From positions 1 to 64,000 of the forward strand of contig DATEHI010000131.1 in the NCBI GenBank assembly GCA_035279665.1: DNA of 64,000 nt. The letters are read 5' to 3'. Positions 7,683 to 16,209 of this stretch are shown one piece after another. The DNA is from CF-13 sp035279665 (lineage in GTDB: Bacteria > Chloroflexota > Dormibacteria > CF-121). The translations under genes and the position numbers were made by a program. Numbering within the stretch: the stretch's first letter is position 1; each line of letters opens with the position of its first letter. The notes beneath the pieces were generated by a model that saw only the letters and a program-made list of their open reading frames with translations, did not search any database and had not been told where the DNA came from.

Positions 7683-8387
7683 CTAGTTTGAAAAGACCTC
7701 GACGACCATGGTTTTCGCCCCGTTGCTGGCAACGCCGATGCCGATCCGATGGTAGGCGGCCTTGAGGATGTTCGCTCGGTGGTCGGGCGAGTTCATGAAC
7801 ATCGTGTTGATCGCGGCCATCGACGGGTCGGTCGACCAGGCGATGTTCTCACCGGCGGTGCTGTAGGGGATGCCCCACAGATGCAGCAGCTGGACGAACG
7901 CCAGCTGGCCCGTCGACGGGTCGTAATGCGAAAAGTAGCCACGGTTCAGCATGTCCTGGGCCCGGTACTGGGCGACACGCGCCAGGGAGGCACTGTAGGC
8001 CAGGGCGGCCACACCGTTGCCGGCTCGGTCCTGGTTGACGAGACTCATCTGGACACCTGCCGCGCCGCCGACGCCCGAAACCGGTGGCGCCGGGGGTCGG
8101 GGGGGAGCCGGATGGTAGACCGGGGCCGGCTGGGCGGCAGCGGGTGCCGCGGCAGGCGCTGCCGGTGGCGCTGAAGGGGCTAGCGTCGGAGGGGGCAACC
8201 GAAGGGCGAGCTGGCCGAGGCGGTTCACTCCGACCTGGAGGGCTCCGGCGGAGTGGACCACGTGGCTGAGAGCGAGCGGGCGAGACGCGAGAGGCCGCGC
8301 GGGCGGGTTACCGAGAATACTGATGGTGGCGATCGCCAGAAGCGGCGCTCCGACGATCAGGACGATTCTCGTGACGGAACGTGACAA
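7683..8387 (-). CDS. CAP-domain (SCP/PR-1) secreted protein
   Basis: 234 residues: one hydrophobic N-terminal segment (about 8-27, signal anchor or signal peptide), a Pro/Ala-rich linker (about 64-105), and a CAP domain (about 112-233). The CAP domain contains LVNQDRAGNGVAALAYS, YFSHYDPSTGQ, TAGENIAW and NSPDHRANIL. The CAP signature His and Glu residues (SHYD, GENIA) are present. Relatives are extracytoplasmic proteins of unclear biochemical role, often linked to the cell envelope or sporulation. The TTG start is preceded by a GGGGG run acting as a possible ribosome site. Monocistronic by spacing. Confidence 0.85.
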   Translation of the reverse strand: MSRSVTRIVLIVGAPLLAIATISILGNPPARPLASRPLALSHVVHSAGALQVGVNRLGQLALRLPPPTLAPSAPPAAPAAAPAAAQPAPVYHPAPPRPPAPPVSGVGGAAGVQMSLVNQDRAGNGVAALAYSASLARVAQYRAQDMLNRGYFSHYDPSTGQLAFVQLLHLWGIPYSTAGENIAWSTDPSMAAINTMFMNSPDHRANILKAAYHRIGIGVASNGAKTMVVEVFSN

Positions 8388-8507
8388 TTCGGATTCCCCC
8401 TTGCGGTCGAGTTTGGGGGATTTTAGGGGGCCAGAGGGGATCGGCCAAGCTGTCCCGCGCCCGAGAAACCGGCTGCCCGGGCTATCCCCTAACCGGTAGT
8501 CTCGCTA

Positions 8508-9377
8508 TCAGGCGGAGGCGGCAACGAAGAACAACAGCTGGCCGAGCAGCTGGCCGGGAAGGATGGCGATCATCGCCAGGTAGAGCAGGCCCGTGGTAGA
8601 CATGAACGACCGTAAGCGGCAGGTTGGCAAGGCCAGCCCCGCCGCAATCAGCGGCAGAAAAACGGCGCCGAGCCCCCAGAGCACGGACAGGACGGGGCTC
8701 AGGGTCAACGGATGCGCCAGCGACCCTGAGCCATGGGCGAGGCCGCGGAGCGTCAGTGGAAACAGAATCGCCTGAAGGACCAGGCTCACCAGCAGAATGC
8801 CGATCGCTCGGAGCAAGGGACGGTTGGTAAGCGCCGGCGTCACCAGGTACCAGTGTCCCAGCAGCATCCCGGTGGTCGCCGCTCCCAGCACAGCGGCAGA
8901 GAGCGCCACCACCAGCGCAATCGCGGCGCCGTTGAGCAGCGATCCGGCCATCGGCCAGAGCGCGGCGGCGATGCCCGCCAGCAGCAGCAAAGACGCCGAT
9001 AGCGTCAAAAGCCAGCTGAGGCGTGAGCCATCCTGGCGCCAGATGATCACGGCGTGAGCCACCAGGGCAACGACAAGCAATGCCTGCAGGAAGATCAGCG
9101 CGCCGGCCGCCGACTGGTCGATCGAGAGCAGGCGGTGGTACGCGCCGGGCGGGCCGGTGAGGACGACGAGGAACGCCAGGCCGCCGACGATCGCGTACGT
9201 GACGGCGATGAACTTTAGGAATCCATGGGTCAGGCCGCCCGTCAGTCGCAGGTAGGCCACCGTGGCAAAGCCACCCACGGCCGTTTCCGCGAGCAGCACA
9301 AAGAGCGCGAGCGGCAGGGTCAGCATCGCCACACACTCGTGGCAGCTGGTGACAGGAACGGAATCCAGCAGAGACAT
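8508..9377 (-). CDS. Multi-pass integral membrane protein of unknown family
   Basis: 289 residues with about eight hydrophobic segments and hardly any loops. The N-terminus has a CHEC motif (SVPVTSCHECVAML) just before the first membrane segment. Segment five contains TTGMLLGHWYLVTPALTN, and the downstream loops are short. His and Cys at membrane edges could bind heme or metal, but I do not recognise the family. It diverges from the genes at 9401 and 9628, the latter a molybdopterin enzyme, so a redox-partner role (quinone or cytochrome-like anchor) is a guess only. TATATC is seven bases before its ATG. Confidence 0.7.
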   Translation of the reverse strand: MSLLDSVPVTSCHECVAMLTLPLALFVLLAETAVGGFATVAYLRLTGGLTHGFLKFIAVTYAIVGGLAFLVVLTGPPGAYHRLLSIDQSAAGALIFLQALLVVALVAHAVIIWRQDGSRLSWLLTLSASLLLLAGIAAALWPMAGSLLNGAAIALVVALSAAVLGAATTGMLLGHWYLVTPALTNRPLLRAIGILLVSLVLQAILFPLTLRGLAHGSGSLAHPLTLSPVLSVLWGLGAVFLPLIAAGLALPTCRLRSFMSTTGLLYLAMIAILPGQLLGQLLFFVAASA

Positions 9378-9400
9378 ACGCGCCGATATAGATTAGGCAA

Positions 9401-9631
9401 GTGACCGGTCCGCAATCGGACAACCCGCAGGGGTTCGTCGCAGTGAGCTTCAAAGACGGCCAATGGACAACGGCCGACGGCGAGGTCGTTGCCTGGTACG
9501 AAGTTCAGACGGACCTGGTCCCGGAGGCTGACGTCCAGGGGGCGCTCGAGCGGGTGCTGAGCGTTTATGGGGTGAGCGACGTCGTGGTCGACGCCTTCGA
9601 CCAGTTCCGCAAAGAGCTCAAGCAGCGATGA
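9401..9631 (+). CDS. Small hypothetical protein (76 aa)
   Basis: Acidic cytosolic protein with a central FKDGQWTTADGEVVAWYEVQ strand-rich part and a C-terminal helix ending in a basic KELKQR. No family recognised. The GTG start has TAGATT six bases before it and no Shine-Dalgarno, so the mRNA is probably leaderless. The last codons overlap the ATG of the molybdopterin oxidoreductase gene (9628), indicating translational coupling and perhaps a shared function with it. Confidence 0.65.
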   Translation: MTGPQSDNPQGFVAVSFKDGQWTTADGEVVAWYEVQTDLVPEADVQGALERVLSVYGVSDVVVDAFDQFRKELKQR

Positions 9632-10230
9632 TCTTTCGCCGCGACCGCGAGCAGGACCCGCGTGTCGTCAGAGATCCGCATCGACTCCCACCCGGGCAGG
9701 TGCTGACCTTGAAATGGCCGGTGCTGTCGTATGGCAGCGCGCCGCGGTATGACATGGCCCGTTGGCGCCTGCGGCTGTACGGGGAACTCGACACGCCGGC
9801 GACCCTGACCTGGGACGAGGTCCGCAAACTGCCGACGACGGCGATCACGGCTGACATGCATTGCGTGACGACCTGGAGCCGGCTCGACAACAATTGGGAG
9901 GGCATCGCCTTCAAGGACCTGGTGGCGCTGGTCAAGCCTCGCAGCACGGCCCATTACGTCATCGCCCACTGCGCCGCCGACTACACAACGAGCCTGCCCG
10001 TTGAGTTCCTCGCCGACGACGATGTCTTAATTGCCTATCGGCACGATGGCGCCGAGCTGACCCCCGATCATGGCGGCCCGCTGCGGCTGGTCGTCCCCAA
10101 GCGCTACGCCTGGAAGAGCGCGAAGTGGCTGGAAGGCCTTGAATGGGTTGAGCACGACCGGCTCGGATTCTGGGAGCGCAACGGCTATAACAACGCCGCC
10201 GATCCCTGGAAAGAAGAGCGCTACTGGTAG
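9628..10230 (+). CDS. Sulfite oxidase/YedY-like molybdopterin-dependent oxidoreductase
   Basis: 200 residues forming only the molybdopterin domain of the sulfite-oxidase superfamily. Seen: LRLYGELDTPATLTWDEVRK, then TADMHCVTTWSR with C79 as the probable molybdenum ligand, and YRHDGAELTPDHGGPLRLVV and KRYAWKSAKW in the second half. No Tat signal or dimerisation domain is present, unlike MsrP or plant/animal sulfite oxidase, so this is a cytosolic short form. The substrate cannot be told from sequence. The gene overlaps the 76-residue protein upstream and ends just before the TPP riboswitch promoter. Confidence 0.88.
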   Translation: MIFRRDREQDPRVVRDPHRLPPGQVLTLKWPVLSYGSAPRYDMARWRLRLYGELDTPATLTWDEVRKLPTTAITADMHCVTTWSRLDNNWEGIAFKDLVALVKPRSTAHYVIAHCAADYTTSLPVEFLADDDVLIAYRHDGAELTPDHGGPLRLVVPKRYAWKSAKWLEGLEWVEHDRLGFWERNGYNNAADPWKEERYW

Positions 10231-10242
10231 ATATACTTGCGT

Positions 10243-10325
10243 AACGGGGTGCGTTTGGGACGCTGAGAGGTGGAATGCTCCACCAACCCTTCGAACCTGA
10301 TCTGGGTAATGCCAGCGGAGGGATA
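10243..10325 (+). promoter_or_regulatory. TPP riboswitch (THI element)
   Basis: Conserved blocks in order: GGGGTGC, ACGCTGAGA, ACCCTTCGAACCTGATCT, GGGTAATGCCAGCG and AGGGA. These are the hallmark of the thiamine-pyrophosphate aptamer. TATACT at 10232-10237 is a likely -10 giving a start near 10244. The aptamer's 3' end (GCGGAGGGATAC) contains the Shine-Dalgarno of the next gene, whose ATG follows at 10327. Ligand binding should therefore hide the ribosome site (translational control). Confidence 0.95.
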
Positions 10326-10326
10326 C

Positions 10327-11709
10327 ATGACGGCACAGGTCCAAGTTCCGTCTGACGCGTTTCTCAAAGTCGAGACCCACGGCATCGAGGCGATTCCAGA
10401 CGTCGAGCGCCACGGCCGTCCGAGTGAACTGGGCTTTCTCTGGGCAGGTGCCTTCGTCAACTACGCCAGCCTGCTGACCGCGAGCCTGCTGACGACGTAC
10501 TACGGCTTGGGCGTTTGGGACGGCCTCATTGCGGTCCTCATCGGCACACTCGCCGGCGCGGCGATCCTGGGCCTCCTGAGTAACACCGGACCGAAAAGCG
10601 GCCAGCCGCAGATCGTCTTCACCCGGCGCATCTTCGGCACCCGGGGCGCATTTCCGGGTGCCGTGCTCACGCTCTTCCTGGGCGTTGGATGGTTTGCGGT
10701 GGACACCGTCATCGCCGCCCTTGCGGGTGTCCAGTTGCTACAGGTCGTGGGCGTGCGCCCCGACGTCGCCGGCAAGTTCTTGTTCCCCTGGGTCCTCGCG
10801 ATTGCCGCCGTGAGTGTCGTCGTTGCCGTCTACGGACATCGAACGATCAAAATCTTCGAGACCCTCGGCGCGGTGGCGTTCGCGGCGTTGTCTCTTTTGT
10901 TGTTTGCGCTGTTGGCCGGCCAGATGCACTGGACCGCCGGAGCGACAGCGTCTGGAGCGGATTACCCTGGCGCATTCGTGCTCGGTGTGATGAGCTGTTT
11001 CGCGCTCGTCGCCTCCTGGTATCCGTTCGCCAGCGACTACTCGCGCTACCTGCCGGCGCGCAGCTCGGTCCGCGCGGTGACCTGGTGGCCGATCGTCGGC
11101 GTCACGCTGCCGATGCTGTTACTCGGACTGTTTGGCCTGCTCCTGCCGACCATTGCCCCGAAGCTGGCGAGCGACTCCGGCGTCCTGGCGGTGATCACGC
11201 GCCATGCGCCGGCCGCGGTCGCCGTCCCGTTCTTCGCCTTCGTCATCCTGGGCGAAATCTGGGCGAACTATCTGGATGTCTATACGGCCGGGCTGGTCAC
11301 GCAGACGCTCGGCATTCGACTCAAACGCTGGCAGACGGCGCTCGCAGCCGGCATCCTGGGTGCGGTCATCGCGACCGTGGCCGTGGTCATTTGGGACTTC
11401 CATTTGTTCTATCAGGACTTTCTGATTCTCACCTACCTGTGGGCACCGGCCTGGGCGGCGGTCGTGTTGTTGAGCGTCTTTGTTTTTGGCAAGGCCAAGG
11501 CGCGGCCCGCAGTGCTGGCCTGGCTGATCGGCACGGCCGTCAGCCTGGTCTTCGTCAACTACCCCAACCTGTTCTCGACGGCTTTTCCAGGCGCTCGCTT
11601 TCCGAACCAGCCGCTGATCGATGCGCTGCACGGGGCGGACGTCTCGGGCATCGCGAGCGTCCTGGTTGCAGCGGGATCATATATTGGTCTACGGAAGGTC
11701 ATGACATGA
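10327..11709 (+). CDS. cytX: NCS1-family permease, probable hydroxymethylpyrimidine transporter
   Basis: 460 residues with about 12 membrane segments. The N-terminal region has RHGRPSELGFLWAGAFVNYA, and the loop region contains SNTGPKSGQPQIVFTRRIFG, both typical of the NCS1 nucleobase/cytosine permease family. It sits directly behind a TPP riboswitch and overlaps thiD, the context of CytX, so uptake of HMP (the thiamine pyrimidine moiety) is the likely role. The frame is open upstream into the aptamer, but ATG 10327 with its GGAGGG site is clearly the start. Confidence 0.88.
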   Translation: MTAQVQVPSDAFLKVETHGIEAIPDVERHGRPSELGFLWAGAFVNYASLLTASLLTTYYGLGVWDGLIAVLIGTLAGAAILGLLSNTGPKSGQPQIVFTRRIFGTRGAFPGAVLTLFLGVGWFAVDTVIAALAGVQLLQVVGVRPDVAGKFLFPWVLAIAAVSVVVAVYGHRTIKIFETLGAVAFAALSLLLFALLAGQMHWTAGATASGADYPGAFVLGVMSCFALVASWYPFASDYSRYLPARSSVRAVTWWPIVGVTLPMLLLGLFGLLLPTIAPKLASDSGVLAVITRHAPAAVAVPFFAFVILGEIWANYLDVYTAGLVTQTLGIRLKRWQTALAAGILGAVIATVAVVIWDFHLFYQDFLILTYLWAPAWAAVVLLSVFVFGKAKARPAVLAWLIGTAVSLVFVNYPNLFSTAFPGARFPNQPLIDALHGADVSGIASVLVAAGSYIGLRKVMT

Positions 11710-12515
11710 CGCTGCCGGTCGCCCTCTCGATCGCCGGCTCTGACTCCGGCGCCGGCGCCGGCATTCAGGCCGACCTGAAAACATTCGCCGCCCTCGGCGT
11801 CTATGGCGTGAGCGTCATCACGGCGATCACCGCGCAGAACACACTCGGTGTCCGTGCCATCCAGGAGGTTAATGCCGAGGTCATCCGCGCTCAGCTCGAC
11901 GCCGTCGCAGACGATTTCGCGATCGCAGCACTGAAGACCGGCATGCTGTCGAGCGCGGCCATCATCGAGACCGTGGTTGCCGGCATCCAGCGCCACAAGC
12001 TCGGTTCGCTTGTTGTCGACCCGGTGATGATCGCCAAGAGCGGCGACCGCCTTCTCGCGGAAGACGCGGTCGACGCGCTGCGCCGGAAATTGCTCCCGCT
12101 GGCCGCCGTGGTGACACCGAACATTCCGGAGGCCGAGGTGCTCGCCGGGGGAGCGATCCGGACTCGAGAAGACCGGCTGGCCGCGGCGCGCGCCATCATG
12201 AGGTTGGGAGCACATGCCGTCGTCATCAAAGGTGGTCACTCGCAAGATGACCCGATCGTTGACCTGCTGGTCGACAGCGGGGGGGTGCATGAGTATCGGG
12301 CTGCCAGGATCGTGACGACCAGTACCCATGGCACTGGCTGCACCTTCTCGGCGGCGATCACTGCCGGGCTGGCGACCGGGCTCGATCTGCCGTCTGCCGT
12401 CGCCGAGGCTCGCGGCTATGTCTCGCGGGCGATCTCCTCGGCCCCCGGACTGGGGCGCGGCCACGGACCGCTGAATCACTTTCCATCGCCCCAGCTGGCG
12501 CATGCTCACCACTGA
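11706..12515 (+). CDS. thiD: Hydroxymethylpyrimidine/phosphomethylpyrimidine kinase
   Basis: Phosphorylates HMP and HMP-P to HMP-PP in thiamine biosynthesis or salvage. 269 residues. Motifs: LSIAGSDSGAGAGIQADLKT at the N-terminus, GVSVITAITAQNT near 38, VVDPVMIAKSGDRLL near 100, TPNIPEAEVLAG near 136, and the anion-hole STHGTGCTFSAAI near 206 with the catalytic Asp/Cys region. The ATG overlaps the transporter stop (ATGA), so the two are coupled and both under riboswitch control. Confidence 0.96.
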   Translation: MTLPVALSIAGSDSGAGAGIQADLKTFAALGVYGVSVITAITAQNTLGVRAIQEVNAEVIRAQLDAVADDFAIAALKTGMLSSAAIIETVVAGIQRHKLGSLVVDPVMIAKSGDRLLAEDAVDALRRKLLPLAAVVTPNIPEAEVLAGGAIRTREDRLAAARAIMRLGAHAVVIKGGHSQDDPIVDLLVDSGGVHEYRAARIVTTSTHGTGCTFSAAITAGLATGLDLPSAVAEARGYVSRAISSAPGLGRGHGPLNHFPSPQLAHAHH

Positions 12516-13134
12516 CCGAGACCTCGAGTACCTGGAGGGCGTGCATCCGCCGCTCGGGCCGGTGCTCGAGGAGATGCTCAAGACGGGTCGGAGCGAGGGC
12601 GTGCCGATCGTCAACCCCGCAGCCGGCCGCCTGCTGCGGGTGTTGGTGACAGCGCTCGCTCCCAGGCGTGTGGTCGAGATCGGCACGGCGATCGGCTTCT
12701 CGACGCTGTGGATGGCGAGCGCGCTGCCTCCGGGCGGTCGCATCGACACGATCGATCCGGACCGAGCCCGCACCGACAGGGCGCGCCGCTACTGGCTGCG
12801 CGCCGGCGTGACCGACCGTGTTCGCGTCATCAACGAGCCGGCGTTGCGGGTCCTGCCGCGGCTAGCGCCCGGCATCGACTTCGTCTTCATCGACGCCATC
12901 AAGCCGGAGTACGGAGCGTACCTGGACGCCTTGTTGCCGAAGATGGCGGCCGGCGGGATGATCACCGTCGACAACGTGCTCTGGAGCGGCCGGATCGCGG
13001 CGGGTGAGCACGATGAGAACACCGACGCGCTCCGCGCCTTCAACGAAAAGTTCCTGCACCACGAGCAGCTCGAGGCGACGATCCTGCCGGTCGGCGACGG
13101 CTTCGGCATCGGCGTCGTTCGCCGGCCTGCCTGA
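12502..13134 (+). CDS. Class I SAM-dependent O-methyltransferase (CCoAOMT-like)
   Basis: 210 residues. SAM-binding VVEIGTAIGFSTLWMA near residue 58, IDTIDPDRAR near 81, FVFIDAIKPEYGAYLDALLP near 127 (metal-binding Asp) and MITVDNVLWSGRIA near 151. These are typical of the caffeoyl-CoA-type, metal-dependent O-methyltransferases widespread in bacteria. The substrate is unknown. It overlaps the end of thiD by 14 bases in a different frame, so it belongs to the riboswitch operon unless it has an internal promoter. Confidence 0.9.
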   Translation: MLTTDRDLEYLEGVHPPLGPVLEEMLKTGRSEGVPIVNPAAGRLLRVLVTALAPRRVVEIGTAIGFSTLWMASALPPGGRIDTIDPDRARTDRARRYWLRAGVTDRVRVINEPALRVLPRLAPGIDFVFIDAIKPEYGAYLDALLPKMAAGGMITVDNVLWSGRIAAGEHDENTDALRAFNEKFLHHEQLEATILPVGDGFGIGVVRRPA

Positions 13135-13160
13135 GCCAGCGGCGCGCTAAAGTTTGTCGG

Positions 13161-14144
13161 TTGCCCGAAGCTAGACCGCTGACGCCGGAGCGCGTGCTCG
13201 AGGCCTACCGCACAGTGCTTCAGGCCCGCGCGCTCGATGACCGCCGCTTCGTCTTGAATCGCGCGGGCAAGCTGGCGTTTATTATTTCGCCTCGGGGCCA
13301 CGAGGTCGCCCAGGTAGCGGCCATCACGGCGCTCCAACCGGGCCGCGATCGCTTCTGTCTTTACTATCGAAATTTTGCCGCCGCGCTGGCGTGCGGCTTT
13401 ACCCCCGAGGAGCTAATGCTCGCGGCGTTCGCCCGCGCGGCCGATCCCTCGAGCGGCGGGCGCCAGACCCCGGGCAACTTCGGCAGTCGCCGGCGGGGAA
13501 TCGTGATCGGCTCGAGCACCGTCGGCCCGCAAATCCCCAAGGCGGCGGGGATCGGCCTGGCGCTGAAATGGAAAGGGGAGGGGGCGCTCTGTTACGTGAG
13601 TTTTGGCGAGGGGGCCACCAGCCAGGGCGACTTTCACGAAGGCTTGAACTTCGCTGCCCTCCATCGCTGCCCGGTGATCTTCTTCTGTGAGAACAACCAC
13701 TGGGCCATCTCCGTGCCGCAATCGCTCCAAGTCGCGGGGCCGGGGGTGGCGGAACGGGGCGCCGCCTATGGCATTCCTGGCACCAGGGTTCCCGGTGATG
13801 ACTTCTTCGCGGTCCACGCGGCCGTCGCCGAGGCGGCGGAGCGGGCGCGGTCCGGCGGTGGCCCGACGCTGATCGAGGCCGAGGTGCTCCGCTTGCAGTC
13901 GCACTCGACCGATGACGACCAGCGCGCCTACCGCGACCCGGTAGAGCTCGCCGCGGAGGCCTTGAAAGATCCCATACCGCGCATGCGGGACGCACTGGTT
14001 CAACGCGGTTGGCTTTCGCCCGAGGTCGATCAGACCATGCGTGATGACGTCAATCGCGAGGTCGAGAGGGCGACCGAGGTGGCCGAGGCGGCGCCGGAGC
14101 CCGAGCCGGGCTCGCTCGGCCAGCACGTATATGCGGATGCCTGA
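13161..14144 (+). CDS. bkdA: 2-oxoacid dehydrogenase E1 component, alpha subunit
   Basis: TPP-dependent decarboxylase subunit of a branched-chain 2-oxoacid (or pyruvate) dehydrogenase complex. 327 residues. The TPP/Mg motif is SFGEGATSQGDFHEGLNFAA near residue 153, then PVIFFCENNHWAISVPQS. The usual GDG is GEG, as in the Bacillus BkdAA type, which favours a branched-chain substrate. The TTG start has TAAAGT seven bases before it, so besides the riboswitch promoter it may have its own leaderless start. The end overlaps the beta-subunit start by 14 bases. Confidence 0.88.
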   Translation: MPEARPLTPERVLEAYRTVLQARALDDRRFVLNRAGKLAFIISPRGHEVAQVAAITALQPGRDRFCLYYRNFAAALACGFTPEELMLAAFARAADPSSGGRQTPGNFGSRRRGIVIGSSTVGPQIPKAAGIGLALKWKGEGALCYVSFGEGATSQGDFHEGLNFAALHRCPVIFFCENNHWAISVPQSLQVAGPGVAERGAAYGIPGTRVPGDDFFAVHAAVAEAAERARSGGGPTLIEAEVLRLQSHSTDDDQRAYRDPVELAAEALKDPIPRMRDALVQRGWLSPEVDQTMRDDVNREVERATEVAEAAPEPEPGSLGQHVYADA

Positions 14145-15123
14145 GCGGACCCTCGTCCAGGCCGTGCGCGACGCGCTCTACGAAGAGATGGAACGTGACG
14201 ACCGGGTCTGCGTGCTCGGCCAGGACGTCGGCCTCAAGGGCGGCGTCTTCAAAGCGACCGAGGGCCTCCAGCAGCGCTTCGGTGCCCAGCGCGTGATGGA
14301 CATGCCGCTCGCGGAATCGAGCATCGCGGCGGTCGCCCAGGGCCTCGCGCTCGAGGGCTTCGTACCGGTGGCCGAGATGCAGTTCGCCGACTACAGTTAC
14401 CCCGCGTTCAATCAGATCGTCAACGAAATCGCCAAGGTTCGCTATCGGTCAAATGGCGACTTTTCATGTCCGCTCGTCATCCGCGCCCCGACCGGCGGTG
14501 GCGTCCGTGGCGCGCTCTATCACTCGCAATCTCCCGAGGCCTTCTATTGCCACGTGCCCGGGCTGAAGGTCGTCCTGCCATCGACGCCGTCCGACGCCAA
14601 GGGTTTGCTGAAGGCGGCGATCCGGGACCCCGACCCGATCATTTTCCTCGAGCCGAAGAAGCTCTACCGCGCCGCGCGGGAAGATGTGGCGCCGGGTGAG
14701 GCCGCGCTCCAGCCCCTTGGAGCGGCCGCGGTCGTCCGCCAGGGGGCGCACCTGACCGCCGTGACCTATGGCTACATGCGGGCCGTCACGATGCAGGCCG
14801 CCGCCCGGTTGAGTTCTGACGGCATCGAGGTCGAGATCATCGATCTCCGCACACTCCGCCCCTGGGATGTCGAGACATGCGTGCGTTCCATCGAGCAAAC
14901 CGGTCGGGTGGCGGTGATCTATGAGGCCAATCGCACCGGCGGATTTGGCGCCGAGATTGCGGCTGAGCTCGCTGAGCGCTGTTTTGCCAGCCTGGATGCC
15001 CCGGTCAGCCGCATCGCCAGTCCGGACGTCCCGGCAATGCCCTTCAGCCCCAGTCTCGAACACGCGTTCATGCTCAATCCGGACACGGTGGCGGACGGAT
15101 TGCGGCGCCTCGCCCGCTACTGA
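14131..15123 (+). CDS. bkdB: 2-oxoacid dehydrogenase E1 component, beta subunit
   Basis: 330 residues (ATG 14131; a second ATG at 14137). Contains VCVLGQDVGLKGGVFKATEG near residue 30, MPLAESSIAAVAQGLALEG near 62, and the transketolase C-terminal pattern IEVEIIDLRTLRPWD with EANRTGGFGAEIAAEL. Pairs with the upstream alpha subunit to form the heterotetrameric E1. No E2 or E3 is next to this pair; the only E2 in the window is at 24344. Followed by a 210-base gap. Confidence 0.9.
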   Translation: MRMPERTLVQAVRDALYEEMERDDRVCVLGQDVGLKGGVFKATEGLQQRFGAQRVMDMPLAESSIAAVAQGLALEGFVPVAEMQFADYSYPAFNQIVNEIAKVRYRSNGDFSCPLVIRAPTGGGVRGALYHSQSPEAFYCHVPGLKVVLPSTPSDAKGLLKAAIRDPDPIIFLEPKKLYRAAREDVAPGEAALQPLGAAAVVRQGAHLTAVTYGYMRAVTMQAAARLSSDGIEVEIIDLRTLRPWDVETCVRSIEQTGRVAVIYEANRTGGFGAEIAAELAERCFASLDAPVSRIASPDVPAMPFSPSLEHAFMLNPDTVADGLRRLARY

Positions 15124-15198
15124 GCGCGCGTCGAGGATGAAATCCCGGGTGAGAAAAAACCGATGCAAACCGGGCGGCTGTCTCTTATACTTCCCGGT

Positions 15199-15235
15199 GG
15201 GGTTCTTGTTCCAAGCCCCCCGGAACCAGGACCCC
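15199..15235. repeat. Imperfect inverted repeat between bkdB and the M55 peptidase gene
   Basis: GGGGTTCTTGTTCC (15199-15212) pairs with GGAACCAGGACCCC (15222-15235), with two mismatches and a nine-base loop. There is no T-tract, so it may be a weak terminator or an operator. The rest of the 15124-15336 gap holds no gene I can support. Confidence 0.4.
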
Positions 15236-15336
15236 ACTTTACCCCCCTCAGGCCGAAGGCGTCGGTCCACTTCCGGCTCTGCCAAACGTTTGCTCCTGAC
15301 CTGGCTCTGAACGAGCGTCCCTAGAATGGGAGCGCT

Positions 15337-16209
15337 TTGGCTACCAGGCAGGCAACGTCCGTGTCGGAGCGCAACGGCGTGTTTATCTCCGTCGACATGG
15401 AGGGGATGGCCGGCGTCGTGCACCTGCAACAGGTCATCCGTGGAATGCCCGAATACGAACGATCATGCAAATTGATGACGGCGGAGACAAATGCCGCTGT
15501 CGCCGGGGCGCGGCGCGCCGGCGCCACGCGCTTCGTGGTCAATGACTCGCATGGTGATATGCGCAATTTCGTCCTCGACGAGCTCGATGAGGGCGTGGAG
15601 GTCATCAGCGGGGCGGACAAGCCCTACTCGATGGGGGCGGGGCTGGATCCGACGTTCGAGGTCGCCTTTTTCGTCGGCTACCACGCCTCGGTTGGACACG
15701 AGCGCGCCATCATGGATCACACCTACGGCGGGCGCACCGTCTACGCACTGCGCATCAATGGGCGGGCGCAGAGCGAGGCGACGCTCAACGCGGCGCTCGC
15801 CGGCACCTTCGGGGTCCGCACCGGCCTGATCACGGGCGATCAGGCCACCATCGACGAAGCGGCCGCGGAACTTCCCGGCATCGAAGGGGTCGTCGTGAAG
15901 GAGGCGCTCGGCCGCCAGGCGGCGCGATCGCTGCACCCGGCCGAGGCCCGCCGGCGCATCGAGGCCGGTGCCTATCGCGCCTACTCTGAACAGACCGGGC
16001 GGCCGCTCTATCAACCAAAGGGACCTTTCACGCTCGAAATCGACTGGATGAACGCCAACATGGCTGACCTTTGCGCCCAGCTGCCCGAGGTCGAGCGCGC
16101 CGGGCGGACCGTCCGTTATCGAACACTCGATTTCCAGACTTGCTATCGGATGCTGCTGGCGCTCCTCGTCATGGCCACGCCGGCGGCCTACCAGTATCCA
16201 CGCCCATGA
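15337..16209 (+). CDS. M55-family peptidase (D-aminopeptidase DppA-like)
   Basis: 290 residues. The zinc-binding start VFISVDMEGMAGVV, then VNDSHGDMRN near 68 and FFVGYHASVG near 110, are hallmarks of family M55 (DppA), dinuclear-zinc D-aminopeptidases that self-assemble as decamers in Bacillus. The likely role is recycling of D-amino-acid peptides from peptidoglycan; the true substrate is unknown. The TTG at 15337 follows TAGAAT (15322-15327) by nine bases; GTG at 15361 is an alternative start. The stop overlaps the trpD ATG. Confidence 0.88.
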   Translation: MATRQATSVSERNGVFISVDMEGMAGVVHLQQVIRGMPEYERSCKLMTAETNAAVAGARRAGATRFVVNDSHGDMRNFVLDELDEGVEVISGADKPYSMGAGLDPTFEVAFFVGYHASVGHERAIMDHTYGGRTVYALRINGRAQSEATLNAALAGTFGVRTGLITGDQATIDEAAAELPGIEGVVVKEALGRQAARSLHPAEARRRIEAGAYRAYSEQTGRPLYQPKGPFTLEIDWMNANMADLCAQLPEVERAGRTVRYRTLDFQTCYRMLLALLVMATPAAYQYPRP

